Below are positions 1 to 8,442 of a stretch of DNA of 64,000 nt, piece by piece. A program made the translations under genes and the position numbers. Each line of letters opens with the position of its first letter. Positions within the stretch are counted from its first letter, which is position 1. A model generated the notes under the pieces. That model saw only the letters and a program-made list of their open reading frames with translations. It had not been told where the DNA came from and made no database searches. This DNA comes from Bacteroidales bacterium UBA4788 (GTDB lineage: Bacteria > Bacteroidota > Bacteroidia > Bacteroidales > VadinHA17). Location: assembly GCA_002402965.1 (NCBI GenBank), contig DHGW01000049.1:28316-92315 (forward strand), read 5' to 3'.

Positions 1-405
1 GAGATTCGCAGGCTCTTCAGAAGGTCTCTCAAACTGCGCCAGGTCTCTGCCGGAGGGGACAACTCTTGCGAGATGGAGCTTGGGGCAGCGGGAAACGTAA
101 ACTTTGATATGGGCAGGTACGGTATTGAGTTCGTGGCCTCGCCCCGTCATGCCGACGGCATTGTGATCACCGGACCGGTATCTGCCAATATGGCTGAAGC
201 TCTTGAAATTTGCTACGACGCTACTCCTTCACCAAAGGTTATAATCCTCGTCGGCACCGATGCCATCAGCGGCGGGCTCTTTGCCGGCAGCCCTGCGGTG
301 AAGAGGAATTTCATAGAAAATCATCACATTGATCTTTACTTGCCGGGCAACCCGGCTCATCCGCTGACATTTATCAACGGGGTGATGGACCTGCTTAAGC
401 TTTGA
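1..405 (+). CDS. NuoB/HycG-like complex I or hydrogenase small subunit, 3' part, Fe-S ligands lost
   Basis: The frame is open from base 1, so the gene starts outside the window; 134 residues are visible. The stretch GRYGIEFVASPRHADGIVIT, then SGGLFAGS and LPGNPAHPLT, is the signature of the 20 kDa subunit of NADH dehydrogenase and of Ech/formate-hydrogenlyase small subunits, which hold the [4Fe-4S] cluster next to the large subunit. In the family the cluster is bound by a CxxC(E) pair, a GxCA cysteine and a PGCPP cysteine. Here the first Cys is Asp (fragment residue 20), only Cys23 of the pair remains, GxCA reads GTDA (Asp87) and PGC reads PGN (Asn117). The cluster is therefore probably absent. 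It may belong to an energy-converting-hydrogenase-related (Ehr-like) complex; the rest of the operon would be upstream. Confidence 0.8.
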   Translation, partial: EIRRLFRRSLKLRQVSAGGDNSCEMELGAAGNVNFDMGRYGIEFVASPRHADGIVITGPVSANMAEALEICYDATPSPKVIILVGTDAISGGLFAGSPAVKRNFIENHHIDLYLPGNPAHPLTFINGVMDLLKL

Positions 406-519
406 GTCTGCTGTCCTAAATATACTGATCGCAGGTTGGAATTGGGGAAAATATGGAATCTGCCTTCCTGAACGGGGCTTTTTACTACCTTAGTTACTTC
501 ATTGCAACAACACTGTAAT

Positions 520-2571
520 ATGAAAAAGTACTTATTAATCGGAACGATTGCATTTATGGGAACAGCTCTATTTACCTCATGCGGGAGGGCCGGAGAGAAG
601 GCCGCACCTGAGGCGGAATTCACCTGGGAGGTTGACAGGTTTGAAGATATCAGTGTGCTCAAATACCGTCTGCCGGGGTTCGAACAGCTTACGGCAGGAG
701 AGAAGGAGTTCATCTATTACCTGTCGGAGGCGGCACTCTGCGGCCGCGATATCCTGTGGGACCAGAACTTCAAACATAACCTGGTCATCCGCAAGACCAT
801 CGAAGCTATTATCGATACCTATGCCGGTGACCGCGAAAGCGATGAGTTCAAGGCATTCATAACATACGCCAAGAGGGTCTTTTTCGCTAACGGCATTCAT
901 CATCATTATTCGAATGACAAGTTCGTTCCGGGATTCCCGGCTGACTATTTCGCCATCCTGGTGAGCGGAACAGACGAATCGCGCCTGCCGCTGGGAGAGG
1001 GTCAGGATGCTGCTGTACTGGCATCAATGCTTACGCCTGTGATGTTTGATCCGTCGCTTTATGCGAGGAAGATTGACCAGTCGGAGGGGATTGACATGAT
1101 CACCGCATCGGCCAATAACTTCTATGAAGGGGTGAACCAGGTCGAGGTGGAGGCCTATTACGCTTCTGTTGCTGATCCCGCTGACCCCAGGCCGGTATCC
1201 TGGGGGCTGAATACCAAGGTGGTGAAGACGGACGGAAAGATGACTGAGATACCCTGGAAGAGCGGCGGCATGTACGGACTGGCCATCGACAGGATCATTT
1301 ACTGGCTGGAAAAGGCCCGAGGCGTTGCGCTGAGCGAAACACAAAAGAATGAACTGGACCTGCTGATTAAGTATTACAGGACAGCAGACCTCAAAACCTG
1401 GGATGAATACAATGTGGTCTGGGCCGGAAACACAGGCCTGTCTGTTGATTATATAAATGGATTTATAGAGACTTACGGTGACCCCCTGGGCATGAAGGCC
1501 ACATGGGAGGCAGTTGTTGACTACAAGGACATGGAGGCCTCGAAGAGAACAGGTAAGATTACTGAGAATGCGCAGTGGTTTGAGGATCATTCACCGGTAG
1601 ATCCGCAGTATCGCAAGGAGAAGGTAACCGGAGTAGCAGCAAGTGTCATCAATGTTGCGATGCTGGGAGGCGACTGCTACCCTGCTTCACCCCTTGGCAT
1701 CAACCTGCCCAACTCCAACTGGATCAGGACTGAAGCAGGCTCCAAGTCGGTCACCCTGGCAAACATAACGGATGCCAAGGATAATGTGGCAAGAGGCAGC
1801 GGATTCCTTGAGGAGTTCGCCTTTGACCAGGCAGAGATTGACAGGGCGGTGCAATGGGGATCACTCTCTGATGCACTGCACACTGATATGCATGAGTGCA
1901 TCGGTCATGCCAGCGGCAAGCTTGCCCCGGGAACCGATCCCAACGCGTTGAAGAACTATGCGTCACCCCTTGAAGAGATGAGAGCCGACCTTTTTGCCCT
2001 CTACTTCATGATGGACCCGAAGATGACCGAGATAGGACTTATGCAGTCAGACGAGCCGGCAAAGGCACAGTACGACAACTATATACGTAATGGTTTCCTG
2101 ACACAGGTAGTAAGGATACAGCCAGGCAAAGATATCGAACAGGCTCACATGAGATGCCGCTCGGCCATCGTTCACTGGGTGTACGAAAAGGGAAAGGCTG
2201 ACAATGTCATCGAGGTGATAAGGCGCGACGACAAAACTTATGTCAGGATCAATGACTACCAGAAGTTGCGCACCCTGTTCGGGGAGATGCTGAAGGAGGT
2301 TCAGAGGATTAAGTCAGAGGGCGACTTTGAAGCCGGCAAGGGCATGATTGAGAACTATGGCGTTAAGATTGACCAGGATCTTCATACAGAGATGCTGGAA
2401 CGGTATGCAAAACTGAATCTTGCTCCTTACAGCGGGTTCGTAAACCCGGTGATGACTCCCGTAAAGGACAGCAACGGCAGGATCACCGATGTGAAGATTG
2501 AATACTGCTCTGACTTCCTTGGCCAGATGATGGAATATGGCAGGAAATATGCCTTCCTGCCGGCATTGTGA
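520..2571 (+). CDS. Dipeptidyl peptidase III (M49) lipoprotein
   Basis: A zinc metallopeptidase of family M49, which removes dipeptides from the N-terminus of peptides. The zinc motif HECIGH is at about residue 458 and the second motif, EEMRAD, at about 485, matching the HExxGH and EExxAD pair that defines DPP III. I chose the ATG at 520 over an in-frame ATG at 502 because MKKYLLIGTIAFMGTALFTSC then forms a clean lipoprotein signal peptide with the lipobox Cys. The product is therefore expected to be anchored on the outer side of a membrane and to act on peptides in the periplasm. Its 683 residues fit bacterial DPP III. It stands alone between the NuoB-like gene and the convergent phosphate transporter. 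Confidence 0.9.
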   Translation: MKKYLLIGTIAFMGTALFTSCGRAGEKAAPEAEFTWEVDRFEDISVLKYRLPGFEQLTAGEKEFIYYLSEAALCGRDILWDQNFKHNLVIRKTIEAIIDTYAGDRESDEFKAFITYAKRVFFANGIHHHYSNDKFVPGFPADYFAILVSGTDESRLPLGEGQDAAVLASMLTPVMFDPSLYARKIDQSEGIDMITASANNFYEGVNQVEVEAYYASVADPADPRPVSWGLNTKVVKTDGKMTEIPWKSGGMYGLAIDRIIYWLEKARGVALSETQKNELDLLIKYYRTADLKTWDEYNVVWAGNTGLSVDYINGFIETYGDPLGMKATWEAVVDYKDMEASKRTGKITENAQWFEDHSPVDPQYRKEKVTGVAASVINVAMLGGDCYPASPLGINLPNSNWIRTEAGSKSVTLANITDAKDNVARGSGFLEEFAFDQAEIDRAVQWGSLSDALHTDMHECIGHASGKLAPGTDPNALKNYASPLEEMRADLFALYFMMDPKMTEIGLMQSDEPAKAQYDNYIRNGFLTQVVRIQPGKDIEQAHMRCRSAIVHWVYEKGKADNVIEVIRRDDKTYVRINDYQKLRTLFGEMLKEVQRIKSEGDFEAGKGMIENYGVKIDQDLHTEMLERYAKLNLAPYSGFVNPVMTPVKDSNGRITDVKIEYCSDFLGQMMEYGRKYAFLPAL

Positions 2572-2593
2572 GCTTATTTATGAACGCTGAAGC

Positions 2594-3793
2594 CTATTCA
2601 TAATATTTCTTGTTCATCCGTTCAGTCTTCTTATTTTCCGAGAGTACGAGGTAAACGAGGTATACTGCTGTTATCACCAGTAATGCCGGTATGCTGTACC
2701 GGATGATGGTTGCTATGCTCACTCCGTCACCAGAAGCAGCAGGCGGATTGATAGAGTGACCGACATCAACACCGAAGAGGTTTTTGACAAAGAAAAGCAT
2801 GAGGAATGCCAGCACACCGGCTGCAACCGGGGTGGTTATCCATCCTGAAGCGATGCCTCCAAGCACCTTGATGTTTATGTTTCTGACCCCTTTATAGAGG
2901 CCGATGCCCAGCACGGAGCCCACTACCACCTGGGTGCTGGAGACGGGAACGAGGGGTATCGGCGGCAACCCTAACCTCACCATGAGACCAGAGAGTGAGG
3001 AGGATGAAAAAATGAACAGCACCAGCGCCTGGGACAAAACTACCACGAAAGCAGCCTCGGACGAGAGCTCCAGCAGGTTGTTGCCGACGGTCTGCATTAC
3101 CTTTTTCGAGTAGGTGATAATTCCGGCAGCGATTGCTATGGCTCCCAGGAAGAAAAGCTGCTGGGCACCTGTAAGACTGAATATGCCAAAATCAGTTGCT
3201 TCCAGCGGGATACTTGGAACGAATACCCCCATTACGTTTGCTATGTTGTTAGCTCCCAGACTGTAGGCTCCGAATGCCCCGGCGATCATCAATCCTTTCC
3301 TGAGCCATGACTCATATTTTATGAGGTGTACAGTTATTCTCCGTCTCGTGATCCTGACAAGGTGATAGAGGCCGTAGGCGAACAGTGCCCCGAGTACCGG
3401 ACCTGTGATCCATGTGGTCACGATCTGGGTAAGTGCACGTGTGTCAACTGCATTGTTGGTAAAGAAGTTCCATCCGATTATGGCACCCACTATTGCCTGT
3501 GTGGTGGAGACCGGCAGTCCGGCTCTGGTCATGAAATAGACCGTCAGCCCGGCGGCCAGTGCAACGGTGAATGCTCCCCCCATGGCGTTCACTGATCCGA
3601 GGCGGTCCAGCGTATCAGCGGCGCCTGATCCCTGCAGCACTGCTCCCAGTATTACAAAGGCGGATGCTATCACACCGGCCCTGGTGAATGAGACCATACG
3701 GGAGCCTACAGCCGAGCCGAACACGTTGGCTGCATCATTTGCGCCGAGTGTCCACCCCAGGAAGAGGCCGCTGGTGAGGAACAGGAAGATCAT
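2594..3793 (-). CDS. PiT-family inorganic phosphate transporter
   Basis: An integral membrane phosphate:cation symporter of the PiT family, 399 residues. The two inverted half-repeats carry the signatures GANDAAN (residues 17-23) and GANNIAN (about 180), and the chain is rich in hydrophobic helices throughout. It starts two bases after the stop of the DUF47 (PhoU-like) gene at 3796-4446, a pairing typical of PiT transporters, so the two are co-transcribed. Substrate is inferred from the family; sulfate-transporting relatives exist but the DUF47 partner favours phosphate. Confidence 0.92.
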   Translation of the reverse strand: MIFLFLTSGLFLGWTLGANDAANVFGSAVGSRMVSFTRAGVIASAFVILGAVLQGSGAADTLDRLGSVNAMGGAFTVALAAGLTVYFMTRAGLPVSTTQAIVGAIIGWNFFTNNAVDTRALTQIVTTWITGPVLGALFAYGLYHLVRITRRRITVHLIKYESWLRKGLMIAGAFGAYSLGANNIANVMGVFVPSIPLEATDFGIFSLTGAQQLFFLGAIAIAAGIITYSKKVMQTVGNNLLELSSEAAFVVVLSQALVLFIFSSSSLSGLMVRLGLPPIPLVPVSSTQVVVGSVLGIGLYKGVRNINIKVLGGIASGWITTPVAAGVLAFLMLFFVKNLFGVDVGHSINPPAASGDGVSIATIIRYSIPALLVITAVYLVYLVLSENKKTERMNKKYYE

Positions 3794-3795
3794 GA

Positions 3796-4446
3796 TCAGA
3801 GCATTTGCCTTATGGCCATCGATGCCAGGAGATCTGCCGCAGCCTGTGCGGAGTCTGAGATATTCTCAATGTGATGGGTGACGTATCTTATGTGAGCCTT
3901 CTCAGCCAGTGAGAGGTCATGCATTTCATGAAAGACTTTCTTCTTCATCTGGAAGGCAGCCTTATCGGTCTCCCTCTCGAAGAAGTAGACTCTGATTAAT
4001 TTCTCACGGACCAGGTGCGGCTCGCGGAAAAAGGCTCTTGCAGCAGGCATCAGTTCCTCTGCGGCATTGCCGGAGACCTCGGCCAGTGAGATGAAGTCGT
4101 GTGAAAGTGAAGCAGGCACGTAGGGCATCTCAACATAAAACTCGTTAAGTGATTTTTTGGCTGTGTCAATTATCTCGTCAAGCTGCCAGAGAAGCTTCAC
4201 GATTTCACTCCGTTGCTGGGGCAGGATGGAGTGCACAATCATGTCATTCTCAATGCTTCGCTGAAGCTTATCAGCCTTACCTTCAAGGTCATCAATCTTG
4301 GAAATGTGATTCTGGAATGCATTGTTGTCACCGTTGACGTATGCCTTGATGCCCTCCTTGAAGATCAGTATCCCGATCTCAATGGTATCAAAGAATTCAT
4401 CAATTCTTACAGTGAGTTCCCTGGTTGTGCGGGTGAATAGCGACAT
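3796..4446 (-). CDS. DUF47 family PhoU-like partner of PiT transporter
   Basis: A 216-residue all-helical protein of the DUF47/TIGR00153 family, related to PhoU and usually encoded directly upstream of PiT transporters, as here. MSLFTRTTRELTVRIDEFFDTIE is the standard N-terminus, followed by long amphipathic helices. A longer reading frame runs upstream to 4659, but it would overlap the 3' end of the exonuclease gene; the ATG at 4446 fits both the family start and a TATATTTG promoter element at 4470-4477. The family is thought to modulate phosphate uptake at the inner face of the membrane; the mechanism is not visible from sequence. Confidence 0.9.
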   Translation of the reverse strand: MSLFTRTTRELTVRIDEFFDTIEIGILIFKEGIKAYVNGDNNAFQNHISKIDDLEGKADKLQRSIENDMIVHSILPQQRSEIVKLLWQLDEIIDTAKKSLNEFYVEMPYVPASLSHDFISLAEVSGNAAEELMPAARAFFREPHLVREKLIRVYFFERETDKAAFQMKKKVFHEMHDLSLAEKAHIRYVTHHIENISDSAQAAADLLASMAIRQML

Positions 4447-4469
4447 CTGAGGGTCAGTGTTGGTTAGGG

Positions 4470-4477
4470 CAAATATA
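4470..4477 (-). promoter_or_regulatory. Bacteroidota -7 element (TATATTTG) for DUF47-PiT operon
   Basis: Read on the minus strand, the sequence is TATATTTG, a match to the TAnnTTTG -7 box of the primary Bacteroidota sigma factor, 23 bases before the ATG at 4446. It lies in the short gap after the stop of the upstream exonuclease gene. I did not see a clear -33 box. Confidence 0.5.
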
Positions 4478-4504
4478 TTAAGAAAAGAGCAGTGGCATGG
4501 CGTA

Positions 4505-5869
4505 TCAGAAATCAATAATTTTTTCCACCCTGTGATTCCTGAGGTAGCTCTTGATGATGACCTGAATGTCGCGATTATCTGCTGCCGGTTTAATACATTC
4601 ATGCACCGCCAGAAGCCCGAATCCCACATCGTTGATGCTAAAAAAGCCAAAGCCGGCATACTTGCCGTTGACGATTTTGACTGCTGACCGTTCCTCCACG
4701 TCGCGTCCGTGGTCTATGATAAAAAAGTTCCTTTCCCTGAAGATAAATTCATCGAGGGCCATTAGAGCTCGCTCATTGTATGATTTCGGATCTTCCGTAC
4801 CAGTGCATGCACCCCTGCAGAGGCCTACCTGGTGATGAAAACAGGCTCCTCCGGTCTCATACAGGCCGCAAAGTTTCTGGCAGAGGTTGTATGCGGTTAT
4901 GATCTGCTCGAGCTTTCCCCGTGCCCTGTCGCGGGAGGTAAAAAGGGCAAGTGGCACCTCATCGTCGCTTACATTCCTGTAAGAAAACCTGATGTAGCCT
5001 TCTTTATCGGTATCGCTCCATATGCCCCAGCGGAATCCCGTTCGCCGCTGCGCCCTGTTGAAGCGCGGTTTTTTGCTTTTTATTTCGGCTGACTCCATCA
5101 GCAGGGCGATCAGCTCGCTGCCGGTCCTTTCCCAGGAAATGCCGGCTGTCATAGAGCGCATCTCCATCTCCCGGACGGAAGTGTTGTTGGAGAGATGGGT
5201 GTTAATTCTCTGGCTCAGGTTTCGGCTTTTCCCCACGTAGAGAATGTCACCCTTTTCGTCGTGAAAGAAGTAGATGCCAGGCTCTTCCGGAATATCCTTC
5301 AGGCTTTCCGGATTGAGGTCGGGATGAAGCTTTGCCGCCTTCCTGTTCCTGATCAGGCTGCCCGACCTTAGCGAGTTGTCCTTTTCAATCAGCAGTTCCA
5401 GAAGCCTGACCGTGGCAAGAGCATCACCAGAGGCCCTGTGCCTTCCGTTGATCGTGATCCCGAGGTCCTTGCACAGGTTGCCCAGACCATACGACTTATG
5501 TCCAGGGAGGAGCTTTCTGCTCAGGGCTACGGTATCAAGCATCGGCCGTTTGAAATTATAGCCAAGCATGCTGAACTCCTGCCTGATGAATGAGTAGTCA
5601 AACCTGGCATTGTGTGCCACAAAGACATGTTCCTCAGTGATCTCCACGATCCTGCGGGCCACCTCATAGAATTTCGGGGCATCCTCCACCATCTCGTTGG
5701 TGATGCCGGTCAGGGAGGTTATGAAGTATGGTATATTGCGTTCAGGATTGATGAGTGTTGAGTATTCCTCAACGATGCGCTCACCGTCATGGATGTATAC
5801 GGCAATCTCTGTTATCCTCTCAAGCCTGGCGCTTCCCCCTGTTGTCTCTATGTCGATGACAGCATACAT
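4505..5869 (-). CDS. DnaQ-like 3'-5' exonuclease fused to GIY-YIG (UvrC/Cho-like) nuclease
   Basis: Two nuclease modules in 454 residues. Residues 1-165 are a DEDDh exonuclease like the Pol III epsilon subunit: DIET (D6, E8), NARFD (D91) and HRASGD (H144, D149). From 198 a GIY-YIG endonuclease domain follows (GIY 198-200, YVGKSRN from 211), as in UvrC and Cho. The remainder has cysteines in a UvrC-like spacing (LCGLYETGGACFHH, then GLCRGACTG). Such fusions are known in several bacterial groups and are assigned to DNA repair, but their precise role is unsettled. It is divergent from the aminotransferase gene. Confidence 0.85.
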   Translation of the reverse strand: MYAVIDIETTGGSARLERITEIAVYIHDGERIVEEYSTLINPERNIPYFITSLTGITNEMVEDAPKFYEVARRIVEITEEHVFVAHNARFDYSFIRQEFSMLGYNFKRPMLDTVALSRKLLPGHKSYGLGNLCKDLGITINGRHRASGDALATVRLLELLIEKDNSLRSGSLIRNRKAAKLHPDLNPESLKDIPEEPGIYFFHDEKGDILYVGKSRNLSQRINTHLSNNTSVREMEMRSMTAGISWERTGSELIALLMESAEIKSKKPRFNRAQRRTGFRWGIWSDTDKEGYIRFSYRNVSDDEVPLALFTSRDRARGKLEQIITAYNLCQKLCGLYETGGACFHHQVGLCRGACTGTEDPKSYNERALMALDEFIFRERNFFIIDHGRDVEERSAVKIVNGKYAGFGFFSINDVGFGLLAVHECIKPAADNRDIQVIIKSYLRNHRVEKIIDF

Positions 5870-5945
5870 CCCTTCAGGAAAGCACTAAGATAACTACTTT
5901 TCAGGATGCTCCGGATTATTTATAATTTTGAGAAAAATATGTGCT

Positions 5946-6773
5946 ATGGAGTGCTCTGGCCGCTTCTTCTTTCTTGACGGGGACATTATGCCGGCAGGCA
6001 GCAATGACGAGATCGCTTCCGGTGATGCAGCCTTCTATGAGGTTATCAGAACCCGCAACGGCGTGCCGATTTTTTTTAATGATCACATGAACCGTCTCAG
6101 AGAGGGCATCTCCACCAGGTATGACCTTCAGTCAGATATTGCTGCTGATGTCAGGCGAGGGCTGAACACACTGATCAGTCATGATCTCCATGAGGAGATA
6201 AATGTGAGGGTGACCGTGACCTTTACCGGGCAGGATCAATCTCTTTGCATATGCTATATCCCATCTTCATATCCCTCTGAAGCGATGATCAGGGATGGAG
6301 TGCCGCTCATTTTGTATCATGCCGAGCGTCTTGACCCGGGGGTAAAGATGCTGAACAACAGGCTGCGCCTCTCGGTAAATGAAGAGCTGGCGAGAAGGAA
6401 GGTTTATGAAGCCCTCCTGGTTAACCGCGAAGGACAGATCACAGAGGGGAGCCGGTCAAATATTTTCTTCGTCACAAACGATGGGATCATACATACTGCT
6501 CCTGACAGCATGGTCCTTTCAGGCATCACCCGCAGGTATGTGACGGATATCATCAGGAGGGAAGGGATTCAACTGGTCTATGAAGCGGTGAGGGAGAAAG
6601 AGGCTGGCAGATTCAGGTCAGCCTTCATCACCGGAACCTCGCCAATGGTGCTGGCGGTACGGTCGGTAGAGGATCAGGCGTTTATTGTGTCAGATCCACT
6701 CATCGGGAGGCTTCGCGAGGTTTATTCCACAATGGTGGAGAGGAGCATCAATGACTATCTGAAAGAATACTAA
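5946..6773 (+). CDS. Class IV PLP aminotransferase (BCAT / D-amino acid / aminodeoxychorismate lyase fold)
   Basis: A fold-type IV PLP enzyme of about 275 residues. Family features are FYEVIRTRNGVPIFFNDHMNRL near the N-terminus, VKMLN with the probable Schiff-base lysine (about residue 134), and EGSRSNIFFV with the conserved EG.xSN phosphate-binding segment. The frame extends upstream to a TTG at 5928; I prefer the ATG at 5946 because the family starts just before the first strand (FFFLDGD). The sequence alone does not separate branched-chain aminotransferase, D-amino acid aminotransferase and 4-amino-4-deoxychorismate lyase, and no folate or amino-acid operon surrounds it. Confidence 0.85.
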   Translation: MECSGRFFFLDGDIMPAGSNDEIASGDAAFYEVIRTRNGVPIFFNDHMNRLREGISTRYDLQSDIAADVRRGLNTLISHDLHEEINVRVTVTFTGQDQSLCICYIPSSYPSEAMIRDGVPLILYHAERLDPGVKMLNNRLRLSVNEELARRKVYEALLVNREGQITEGSRSNIFFVTNDGIIHTAPDSMVLSGITRRYVTDIIRREGIQLVYEAVREKEAGRFRSAFITGTSPMVLAVRSVEDQAFIVSDPLIGRLREVYSTMVERSINDYLKEY

Positions 6774-6785
6774 GGAGAAAATCTG

Positions 6786-6793
6786 TATATTTG
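6786..6793 (+). promoter_or_regulatory. Bacteroidota -7 element (TATATTTG) before the 95-aa gene
   Basis: TATATTTG matches the TAnnTTTG consensus and ends 17 bases before the ATG at 6811, giving a very short leader. It lies just past the stop of the aminotransferase gene, so the small gene has its own promoter. Confidence 0.5.
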
Positions 6794-6810
6794 TATCAAA
6801 ATCAACACCA

Positions 6811-7098
6811 ATGGCCAGTATAAAAAGTCTCAAAAAGGATATCGACTACCTCTTCTTCGAATTGATTTCCGACTGTTTCATGTTCACCAGCCTTCATGAC
6901 GGACCGAAGAAAACGGAGGTTCAGAATCTCATAGAGGAAGCGGTGGCTTCCCGCAATGAAATGATTGACAGGGCAAATCACCCGGACGGAAAGGAGAATC
7001 CTGCAATTGTAAAAGCTTACTTCGCTTCCCTGCGAAAGGAGTTGCTTGAGAAGGTGGACGGCTATTTCGAGAGGCTGAGTACCATTTCGAAACAATAG
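6811..7098 (+). CDS. Small conserved-type helical protein, function unknown
   Basis: A 95-residue, charged, predicted all-helical cytoplasmic protein (MASIKSLKKDIDYLFFELISDC...). There is no signal peptide or membrane segment. A promoter element lies directly upstream and the codon use is like that of neighbouring genes, which supports a real gene. I recall similar short proteins in Bacteroidota but cannot name a function. It precedes a repeat-rich intergenic region. Confidence 0.75.
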   Translation: MASIKSLKKDIDYLFFELISDCFMFTSLHDGPKKTEVQNLIEEAVASRNEMIDRANHPDGKENPAIVKAYFASLRKELLEKVDGYFERLSTISKQ

Positions 7099-7343
7099 TC
7101 GGCAGTCGGCTGGCGTGTGGGGTAAAGCATAGATATACAATGCTTTATGGTCTACGACCAAAGTACCGGGGGTATGCTTTCTATACAATTCTTTATCCCC
7201 TACGGGGAATCATGTTGCGTATCACATCAGGCATTGTATCGACAAATAAATCCACAGGAGTTGCGCGTAGCGCATCAGGCAATTCATGTGACAGACAAGC
7301 TACGGTTGTTGCGCGTATCGCATTCAGCATTGTAGACGAGTGG
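7099..7343 (+). repeat. Hairpin-rich degenerate tandem repeat region
   Basis: A 245-base gap without a convincing gene. It starts with a heptad-like run (CAGTCGGCAGTCGG). Two units beginning ACAATGCTTTAT and ACAATTCTTTAT follow, each carrying a small hairpin (GGTCTACGACC at 7149-7159, CCCCTACGGGG at 7197-7207). Three degenerate units of 46-48 bases then start at 7215, 7261 and 7309 with TTGCGTATCACATCAGGCA-type sequence. The CCCCTACGGGG hairpin and flanking ACAATGCT recur at 43593-43620. It looks like a dispersed intergenic repeat family; the short frames through it are not genes. Confidence 0.6.
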
Positions 7344-8336
7344 TCAGGAGATTATTTTTTCACCGCATTTCTGGCACTTGCCTTCATCAGTGAGCCCGGT
7401 TATACGTGTGGAATATCCTGATCTGCGGATCACCACCGACTGGCAGGAGGGGCACCGCGTGTCGCTGCCGCCATCCGTACCCGGCATATTTCCCGTATAG
7501 ACGTAATCCAGGTACTCCTCAGCTATCTCCTTGAGTCTTAATATTGTCTCAGGCGGGGTCGCGGGATCGCTTCTGCGGTACATCGGAAAATACCGGCTCA
7601 GATGGAGGGGTACCCCTTTCCCGGCATTCACTGCTATCCATTCCGCCGCCTGCCTGATCTCATCAGGCGAATCATTCAGCCCGGGCAGTATCAGGGTGGT
7701 TATCTCCAGGTGCCGGCCCGAGGCAGAGATCATCTTGATCGCCTCCAGCACGGGCTTCAAAGTGGCACCGGTATACCTCCTGTAGAATTCGTTGCTGAAC
7801 GACTTCAGGTCAATGTTAAAAGCATCAATGAGTTCCGTCAGCTCCTTAAGCGGCTCGCTCCTGATATACCCGTTCGACACCATCACATTCTTCAGCCCTT
7901 CAAGGGCCGCAAGCCTCGCACATTCAGCAATGTACTCATACCATATCACCGGCTCATTGTAGGTATATGCAATGCCTATATTTCCGCGCAGTTCCGATGC
8001 CTGGCGGACAAGTTCCTCAGGTTCAAGCCTGCGAGCCTCCCCTGAAGGGACATTCTGGGAGATGTGGTAGTTCTGACAGAAGTCGCATTTGAGGTTACAG
8101 CCGTATGATCCCACCGAGAGGATTACCGATCCGGGGAAGAAATGATAAAGGGGTTTCTTTTCTATTGGATCGAGAGCATAGCCCGAGATGACACCTGAGG
8201 TCATGAGCTTTATTTCTCCTTCACAGTTCTCCCTTACGCCACAGATCCCCCTTCCTCCGGGAGTAATGAGACAAAGATGGGGGCAGAGCAGGCATCTTAT
8301 GTTCCCCTCGTTGTCATGTTTCTCCCATAGTCTCAT
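7344..8336 (-). CDS. amrS: AmmeMemoRadiSam-type radical SAM enzyme (AmrS)
   Basis: A 330-residue radical SAM protein of the AmrS (PflA-like) family. The SAM cluster motif is C80-NLK-C84-DF-C87, preceded by a family-typical cysteine-rich start (CLLCPHLCLITPGGRGICGVREN). The C-terminus has a zinc-ribbon-like pair of CxxC motifs (CPSC and CQKC). In many genomes AmrS acts with MEMO1- and AMMECR1-domain proteins; neither is seen in this window, so its partners must lie elsewhere or be missing. The substrate of the system is not established here. It is divergent from the TIM-barrel gene at 8443. Confidence 0.85.
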   Translation of the reverse strand: MRLWEKHDNEGNIRCLLCPHLCLITPGGRGICGVRENCEGEIKLMTSGVISGYALDPIEKKPLYHFFPGSVILSVGSYGCNLKCDFCQNYHISQNVPSGEARRLEPEELVRQASELRGNIGIAYTYNEPVIWYEYIAECARLAALEGLKNVMVSNGYIRSEPLKELTELIDAFNIDLKSFSNEFYRRYTGATLKPVLEAIKMISASGRHLEITTLILPGLNDSPDEIRQAAEWIAVNAGKGVPLHLSRYFPMYRRSDPATPPETILRLKEIAEEYLDYVYTGNMPGTDGGSDTRCPSCQSVVIRRSGYSTRITGLTDEGKCQKCGEKIIS

Positions 8337-8369
8337 TGCTTTCTTCTTTTGATCTTATAAATTTAGTGT

Positions 8370-8377
8370 TAATTTTG
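8370..8377 (+). promoter_or_regulatory. Possible -7 element (TAATTTTG) for TIM-barrel gene
   Basis: TAATTTTG fits TAnnTTTG in the 106-base divergent gap and would give a leader of roughly 60 bases for the gene at 8443. Short AT-rich matches of this kind arise by chance, so confidence is moderate. Confidence 0.35.
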
Positions 8378-8442
8378 TTTGCCTCCAGGTTCTGGATCAG
8401 CCGGGGATTGTTTTATAAACCGTTCAACCTAAACCTAACACC

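Noticed and set aside
1024..1590. ORF of 188 residues opposite DPP III
   Set aside because: Lies within the conserved M49 gene and has no recognisable features.
6802..7188. Minus-strand ORF of 128 residues across the small gene and repeat
   Set aside because: It runs through the hairpin repeat and the opposite strand of the 95-residue gene; no protein features.
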